Of a stretch of 64,000 nucleotides of DNA, positions 58,501-64,000 are shown in pieces (the first letter of the stretch is position 1; the number at the start of each line of letters is the position of its first letter). A program made the position numbers and the translations under genes. The notes beneath the pieces were generated by a model. It was not told the DNA's origin. It saw only the letters and a program-made list of their open reading frames with translations, and did not search any database. Origin of the DNA: Dallia pectoralis (taxonomy: Eukaryota; Chordata; Actinopteri; Esociformes; Umbridae); assembly GCA_029465975.1 (NCBI GenBank), contig CM055741.1:7323403-7387402 (forward strand). The letters are read 5' to 3'.

Positions 58501-61500
58501 CTTAACCCTTACTAACTAACTAACTAACTAACTAGCTAGCTAACAAGCTATTTAACTGATTTTCAAACGAACTAATTACTTTTTTTACTAATTAACTAAC
58601 AAATTAATAACTACAAATAAATATTAATGGCTACAGTTGACAGAAATCTTTTTTTATTTAAAGCAGTTAGATTTCTAAGAATCTATCATGGCTTTATGTT
58701 AGTTTTAGCTAGCTGGATGAGACGTCCAACTCTTTACACATTATAGTTTTACGAAACGAATTAAGACATTATTACTCTCATCTTGTCGTAAAAGAAAAAC
58801 GTGTCACCCAAAGGTGCATTCTTGCCCTTATGTTACCCTACTATCGTAGCGGTCCTGATGTGTATTTAGGTATCTATGACACACAGCAGCAATAAGGTCA
58901 TAAAGCAGGCAGAACCACCAGTGCCTCACAAACCCCCACCAATAAAATATTTACACCAAATTTCAGCTAAAAGCTAACTGCCAATTAGACAGCACAATAT
59001 AGAGGTAGCGGCCAATCTGTTGGCTGTCGTTGTGGAGTTAGCTTGTTTCACTAACTGTCATAATATAGACGAATATAAACAAAAAAGAAGAAACATTAAC
59101 TTAACACAATGGCTTAGGTTTCGCAAATAAAACAAGAGTTTAAAGTTAGAGCTTGGTCTGCACCACTTAAAGGAGTTATTGAGTGTGTGTAAGAGTGTAA
59201 TCAATTCTCTTCAGAATCAGCTAAGTACACTTCCTTGGCTCCATCCCTCTGGTGACTAAATACACCACAGTCATGGCAACAGAGTGGGATCCTGTGACTG
59301 TAGGAAGCCAGCTCACGGTCTGCTGTCCACAGAATGCACCGGAATACTCTCACAGTCCACGCTGGTGAAGGATGGGTTGGCTATTTTTGGATGGTGAATA
59401 TTGTAATTGTGATATTGGTGATGTTCCGATATTCTTTAAATATAAAGATTGCGTTAACGTTTGGTGTTATTGATATTATTGGGTCATAAAGCGTTGGCGG
59501 AATATTAGATTAGATATAATTAATTTAGGGGCAGTGTACTGATGCGTCTTTGATAGTCACAGCACTGGACCATGGCACTGAATCATAGCACTGGAACATG
59601 GCACTGGATCATAGCACTGGAACATGGCACTGCATCATAGCATTGGAACATGGCACTGGATCATAGCACTGGAACATGGCACTGCATCATAGCATTGGAA
59701 CATGGCACTGAATCATAGCACTGGAACATGTCACTGGATCATAGCACTGGAACATGGCACTGGATCATAGCACTGGAACATGGCACTGGATCATAGCACT
59801 GGAACATGGCACTGGATCATAGCACTGGAACATGGCACTGGATCATAGCACTGGAACATGGCACTGGATCATAGCACTGGAACATGTCACTGGATCATAG
59901 CATTGGAACATGGCACTGGATCATAGCACTGGAACATGTCACTGGATCATAGCACTGGAACATGGCACTGGATCATAGCACTGGAACATGGCACTGGATC
60001 ATAGCACTGGAACATGGCACTAGATCATAGCACTGGAACATGGCACTGGATCATAGCACTGGAACATGGCACTGGATCATAGCACTGGAACATGGCACTG
60101 GATCATAGCACTGGAACATGGCACTGGATCATAGCACTGGAACATGTCACTGGATCATAGCACTGGAACATGGCACTGGATCATAGCACTGGAACATGGC
60201 ACTGGATCATAGCACTGGAACATGGCACTGGATCATAGCACTGGAACATGGCACTGGATCATAGCACTGGAACATGTCACTGGATCATAGCATTGGAACA
60301 TGGCACTGGATCATAGCACTGGAACATGTCACTGGATCATAGCACTGGAACATGGCACTGGATCATAGCATTGGAACATGTCACTGGATCATAGCATTGG
60401 AACATGGCACTGGATCATAGCATTGGAACATGGCACTGGATCATAGCATTGGAACATGTCACTGGATCATAGCACTGGAACATGTCACTGGATCATAGCA
60501 TTGGAACATGGCCCTGGATCATAGCACTGGAACATGGCACTGGATCATAGCATTGGAACATGTCACTGGATCATAGCATTGGAACATGTCACTGGATCAT
60601 AGCATTGGAACATGGCACTGGATCATAGCATTGGAACATGGCACTGCATCATAGCATTGGAACATGGCACTGAATCATAGCACTGGAACATGTCACTGGA
60701 TCATAGCACTGGAACATGTCACTGGATCATAGCATTGGAACATGGCACTGCATCATAGCATTGGAACATGGCACTGGATCATAGCATTGGAACATGTCAC
60801 TGGATCATAGCATTGGAACATGTCACTGGATCATAGCACTGGAACATGGCACTGGATCATAGCATTGGAACATGGCACTGGATCATAGCATTGGAACATG
60901 GCACTGCATCATGGAATTAAAAAATGTCACAAAACCAATGCAGTTATTCAGCTTAAATGTGAATGAATGCCCTTTTGAGTTCCTTTCATAAGTCATTTCA
61001 ATTTCATAAAAAATGAAATTCCTGTGTCTGATTTCTTTTGTCTCTCAGAGGATTGTCAGCCCCCCAACCTCCTGTCACCCAACCTCCTTCCAACCCCCCA
61101 ACCTCCTGTCACCCCTCCCCCAATCTCCTGCCCCCCCCATTAAGTCTCCTGCCTCTCTGCCCATCTGTCTCCAGGTTTCCAAGTTCCACTGAGGTACCTC
61201 TTTCATCTACCTAAGCTCCTGAATCCCTCTGCCATCTTCCCAAGTTCCTGAGTTTCTCTGTCATCTCTCCAACTTTCTCTGACATCTCCCTAAGTACCCA
61301 AGTTCCTCTGACATCTCTCCAGGTTCCGCCTTTACCCAAAGTTCTGCCTGGTGTGCTTACGTTGTGTTCGGAGATGCATTATGGGAGCACTCACCTTCTC
61401 CAGCTTCTCTCGACTTCTCAGCCAGATGGTTGCAGAGTACTCCTGTTGCTGAACGACACTGTGGGTGTAGATGTCAGACTGGAAGGGTGCATGGAGAAGC

Positions 61501-61538
61501 TCCACTCGACCCCGTAACCCCTTGCACTCCGACGCCAT
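46515..61538 (-). CDS. pld5: Inactive phospholipase D5 (PLD5-like membrane protein)
   Basis: Ten exons give 512 aa: 61395-61538, 51976-52112, 51534-51720, 50965-51073, 50080-50207, 49036-49233, 48001-48152, 47115-47280, 46862-46952 and 46515-46741. All phases close. Exon 1 ends QQQEYSATIWLRSREKLEK, and exon 2 gives SQQKC plus a transmembrane helix at about 53-75 (IFALLCCFAVLVALLVS), so it is a type II membrane protein with a lumenal PLD-like domain. Family blocks include VLVENIPEDLP, KELGVIMYNCSCL, IPSIWSKR, LFCPKDR, IREAVVLRGVKVR, DPLTFNF-like NPLTFNF, ANCSL, DWVGSEF and FERDWHSRYA. The first HKD is H210-S-N212...D217, with Lys replaced by Asn; the second is H425-N-K427...D432, formally intact. 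It matches PLD5 better than PLD3 or PLD4. No biochemical activity is established for PLD5. Confidence 0.93.
47447..47720. repeat. Minisatellite, 16-bp unit (TTCAGGCTTGACAGTA), about 17 copies
   Basis: Head-to-tail array with a block of TTTAGG variants in the middle, in pld5 intron 7. Confidence 0.97.
49785..49936. repeat. (GT)n-rich tract with GTAT and GTGC units
   Basis: Begins as GTAT repeats and passes into GT/GC alternation, in pld5 intron 5. Confidence 0.95.
50531..50836. repeat. Minisatellite, 43-bp unit, about 7 copies
   Basis: The unit contains GGGTTGTGGAGCAGAGATCA and CACTGCTGAAACTGTACAGA, in pld5 intron 4. Confidence 0.95.
53981..54292. repeat. Minisatellite, 14-bp unit (TCTGCTCTACCCTG), about 22 copies
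   Basis: Variants are ACCCGG, ACCATG and ACGCTG in the same position. All frames of the plus strand read as a 14-residue cycle. Confidence 0.96.
55130..55245. repeat. GT/GA-rich simple sequence
   Basis: TG alternation and TGTGAGAG units with a unique interruption at about 55150-55185. Confidence 0.8.
55481..56755. repeat. Minisatellite, 76-bp unit, about 17 copies
   Basis: The unit contains CTGTAAATCGGTACTCACA, then GTCATAAC, TACATACTGTATATATACC and ACTGTGACTGATACGATT. Paired variants (ATGTC/AACAAC versus AGGTC/AACCAC) are grouped in blocks. Confidence 0.97.
56815..56998. repeat. G-run and GA-rich tract
   Basis: Two runs of at least ten G (56821-56830 and 56838-56848) are followed by shorter runs in GACAGAGAG context. 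Confidence 0.9.
58507..58550. repeat. (TAAC)n simple repeat
   Basis: ACTAACTAACTAACTAAC followed by TAGC units, in pld5 intron 1. Confidence 0.9.
59563..60912. repeat. Minisatellite, 26-bp unit built of two 13-mers, about 51 copies
   Basis: CACTGGATCATAG alternates with CACTGGAACATGG. Variants CATTGG, ATGTC and TGCATC recur in a block-wise order. In pld5 intron 1. Confidence 0.98.
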
Positions 61539-61941
61539 CACACACACACCAAAAACACACAATCACTTAAAAGCTCCTCTTATCCTCGTCTGGCCTCTTG
61601 CCTACGTTCTTCTTTTCCAACTGTCAGTCTGTCAGCTCTGAGCTACATTGCGAGCCGAGTCCTTCCGACCGATGGTCATCAGTGAGCCAGATATTGATCA
61701 TGGATGGGAGAGACATCCAGCCAGTGTGGAGATGTGTGTCTCCATAGCCCTTCTGTCGTACTGTTTTCTTTGCACTGTGAGTGCAGGCGTCTCCTGGTTC
61801 TCCCTCACGCAGAGGAGGGTCTCCCCCCTGGCCGCGAGGGAGGGACACGACGTGGGCGGGAGGGTTCATTGTGGGCGGTGGCGCAACAGGGAGTGCTGCA
61901 GCAGACGAGATTGGAGAGAGCCAGACACACTTAAAGGCACT

Positions 61942-61945
<4 letters not shown>

Positions 61946-61986
<41 letters not shown>

Positions 61987-62097
61987 AGTGTGTGTGTGAG
62001 TGTGTGTGTGTGTGTGTGTGTCTGTGTGTCTGTGTGTGTGTGTGTGTGTGTCTGTGTGTCTGTGTGTGTGTGTGTCTGTGTGTCTGTGTGTGTGTGT

Positions 62098-62150
<53 letters not shown>

Positions 62151-62158
62151 AGTGTGTA
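61946..62158. repeat. (GT)n microsatellite with TC and GA interruptions
   Basis: About 210 bases of TG alternation, roughly 400 bases upstream of the pld5 start codon. Confidence 0.97.
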
Positions 62159-62494
62159 CAATCCAACTCAAACCGTCTTGCTACTACTTTGACACACATT
62201 TGTGAGAAAATCAACCTGAAAGACAGTGTACACGATATATTACAAACGAAAACAATAAGTGCTGAGGTGGTGTGTTATAGATCTAATATAGCTGCTCTCA
62301 CAACATGAATTGCGGAGTGCGTAGACAAAGTACATAGTCATACGTTATTGGCAACGTACCGCAAACCCATATGATGCCATATTGCTGTCATCAATCGATT
62401 GACCACAATAACAACACTAGAAATATATGCGATGCGGTGTTCCTGTGTTATACGAAGTCATATAGAAGCCCGGCCGTACAGACGACCGGTTGGT

Positions 62495-62762
62495 ACAAAC
62501 GGCCTATACATACAGACTGCCGAACAGACTGCATATACATACCGACTGCTGTACAGACGACCTATACATACAGACTGCCGAACAGACTGCCCATTCATAC
62601 CGACTGCATCCCTGCTAAATACACATGATGACTTCATACAAACTGTCGATACATGCAGACTGCCTATCCATACAGATTACATATACATACAGACTGCCTA
62701 TACATATGTACAGACTGCCTATACATACAGACTTCCTATACATACAGACTGCATACAGTCTT
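62495..62762. repeat. Degenerate array, about 17-bp unit (TATACATACAGACTGCC)
   Basis: Repeated CCTATACATACAGACTG with spacers of variable length and diverged copies at the left end. Confidence 0.85.
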
Positions 62763-63949
62763 CCTACGTACAACCTTGATTTTGCCTTATGGCCATTAAG
62801 AGGATAAGGTTTCACAGTGCCTGTGCGGTAATATCAGTATTGAATAAACAGAGGTTCATGAATACTAAAGCAAAGAGAAAGTGTTTCATGGACCTTCACT
62901 GACTTGTGTCTTTCAGTCACAATAGGGCATAAAGCAGCTATTGTTCTAGTTTCATAACTGGATTTATACCGCTGTCGTCACTATATCCTTATATTGGCAC
63001 ATTTATTTAAGATACCATGCTGTAAATGTGTTTTAAAAGCCCAATGTACATACCTGCAGTCTTTGTACAATGTTTGACTGTACTTAAGTCTCAAAACATT
63101 GCCTTCCGGTGTTTTGTGAACGGCATACTAATTTCTCCATCTTCCCGACAGTCAGGATTGCGTAGACAGAAATGCTGACCCGGCACTTTTTGTTGTGTTT
63201 CATTTCTTTCTCTGCCCGTACGGTCATCCAGTCGACCAGAAGCAACAGCGGTGCATTGATGAAAGGCCGTAGAACATGTTCAATCCTGTCAGTCCTTTTA
63301 CTTTACACGAACCTGTATTTGATTTATTTCGAGCAGTGCTGGTGTAAGACAAGGCAACCATGTCACCTAACTTGTCAAAACGAATCAGAAATAAATAAAT
63401 CTTATTTTGTTGAATAATTCCTAGGGTGCAGCATACGTTCTGCACAGACAAAAGGTACCAGTGCACTCTAGATTTTTAATTCCCATGCCAAACCCCGGAC
63501 CTTAATTGAAGAGACCTTAGATTTAGCGAGTATGTGACGACTTGGTACACCTGCAGACCAATATGACACGGGGGCAAGTTCATACGGAGCAGGAGGATTA
63601 AGGAAGCGGGGCGCAATTATTAATTAGCGGAGCGCCTTTCCGGGCAATATAAGTGCAATCACAGACAGGACATTTTGTTGAACTTCAATGGGAAGTTCAT
63701 TTCTAATAATTAATCTCAATCTCACCAGCCACCGAAACTCAGTGTGCTTTTGGATTTGTTTAATACTGACTGGAGGAGGTCGGACACTGGGTGTGGGCTT
63801 GAGTGGAGTTTGGCGTAACACAGCGAGAGAAAGCAGGTGGGGTTATATAGTGTAGCCAGAGGGGTTTTGGAGGAACAGCTGACTAAGTGACTGAAAGATT
63901 AAATAAAATTGACAATTACTGTCCCAACAGGTATTAAAACTGTGTGTGT

Positions 63950-63971
63950 GTATGTATATATATATATATAT
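63950..63971. repeat. (TA)n microsatellite
   Basis: About 20 bases of TA alternation preceded by GTGTGTATG. Confidence 0.9.
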
Positions 63972-64000
63972 GACAGACATCTGGCAATTCTCAGTGAAAC

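Larger units (their letters stand above)
52113..61394 (-). other. pld5 intron 1 (9.3 kb)
   Basis: Separates the N-terminal cytoplasmic exon from the transmembrane exon. It holds a 14-bp array, a 76-bp array, G-rich and GA-rich tracts, a TAAC simple repeat and a 26-bp array (listed separately). Stretches 52113-53960, 54300-55480 and 57000-59560 show no gene or recognisable element. A C-rich, CCTCC-type stretch lies at 61060-61330. Confidence 0.7.
61539..64000. other. Upstream region of pld5
   Basis: Presumed promoter and 5' flank. It contains a 210-base GT tract and a 17-bp type array (both listed). From 62820 to 64000 I see no gene; a short (TA)n lies at 63953-63971, and an AT-rich ATTAATTAGC word at about 63619 could be a homeodomain site. 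Confidence 0.45.

Noticed and set aside
59563..60912. CRISPR-like regular repeats
   Set aside because: No unique spacers between units, no cas genes, and the genome is eukaryotic; this is a tandem satellite.
59563..60912. p53 response elements (GAACATGTCA words)
   Set aside because: Half-sites are imperfect and spaced 26 bases apart, outside the usual spacer range; they arise from satellite variants.
61944..62308. Cys-Val-rich ORFs in GT tracts (also 34854-35177, 49758-50015)
   Set aside because: Direct translation of GT microsatellites.

Overview
The window is a vertebrate nuclear segment, almost certainly from a ray-finned (teleost) fish. Genes are split by GT-AG introns, exon-encoded proteins match vertebrate families, the spacers carry degenerate fish-type Tc1/mariner relics, and a ZP3-like egg-coat gene lies among the others. 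I reconstructed seven protein-coding genes by hand-joining exons. In each case the splice phases close and the summed coding length is a multiple of three.

Layout. 227-2191 (+) is itprip, a single coding exon. It converges on a ZP3-like zona pellucida gene at 2769-5097 (-, 8 exons). That gene is divergent from rab40c at 5975-8004 (+, 6 exons), which is followed by wfikkn1 at 10862-14152 (+, 2 exons) and mettl26 at 15543-16892 (-, 6 exons). RAB40C, WFIKKN1 and METTL26 are also neighbours on human 16p13.3, so this is an old conserved block. From 17.8 kb the character changes: a large girdin/Daple-family gene (ccdc88 family, 17866-42363, -, 29 exons, about 1876 aa) and pld5 (46515-61538, -, 10 exons, 512 aa) fill the rest. 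Their introns are packed with unrelated tandem arrays (units of 14 to 76 bp, plus GT, TA and GA tracts), while the first 17 kb has almost none.

Function. The genes are not an operon and show no common pathway. They include an IP3-receptor regulator, an egg-envelope protein, a Cullin5-linked small GTPase, a secreted multi-domain binder of myostatin-type ligands, a small methyltransferase-like protein, a HOOK/coiled-coil scaffold, and a catalytically degenerate membrane phospholipase D homologue.

The most unusual material is where minisatellites touch splice signals of the ccdc88-family gene. A 57-bp unit carrying the exon 9 splice donor is present three times and stays open in frame. An array of about 18 CTAAC-containing units abuts the exon 25 acceptor. 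An array without AG on the transcribed-sense strand, about 650 bp long, abuts the exon 15 acceptor. Also notable are the apparent loss of the G-alpha-binding (GBA) motif and a non-coiled insert in the ccdc88 protein, an asymmetric HKD pair in pld5, internally deleted Tc1 relics, and a textbook CTCF-like motif between ccdc88 and pld5.
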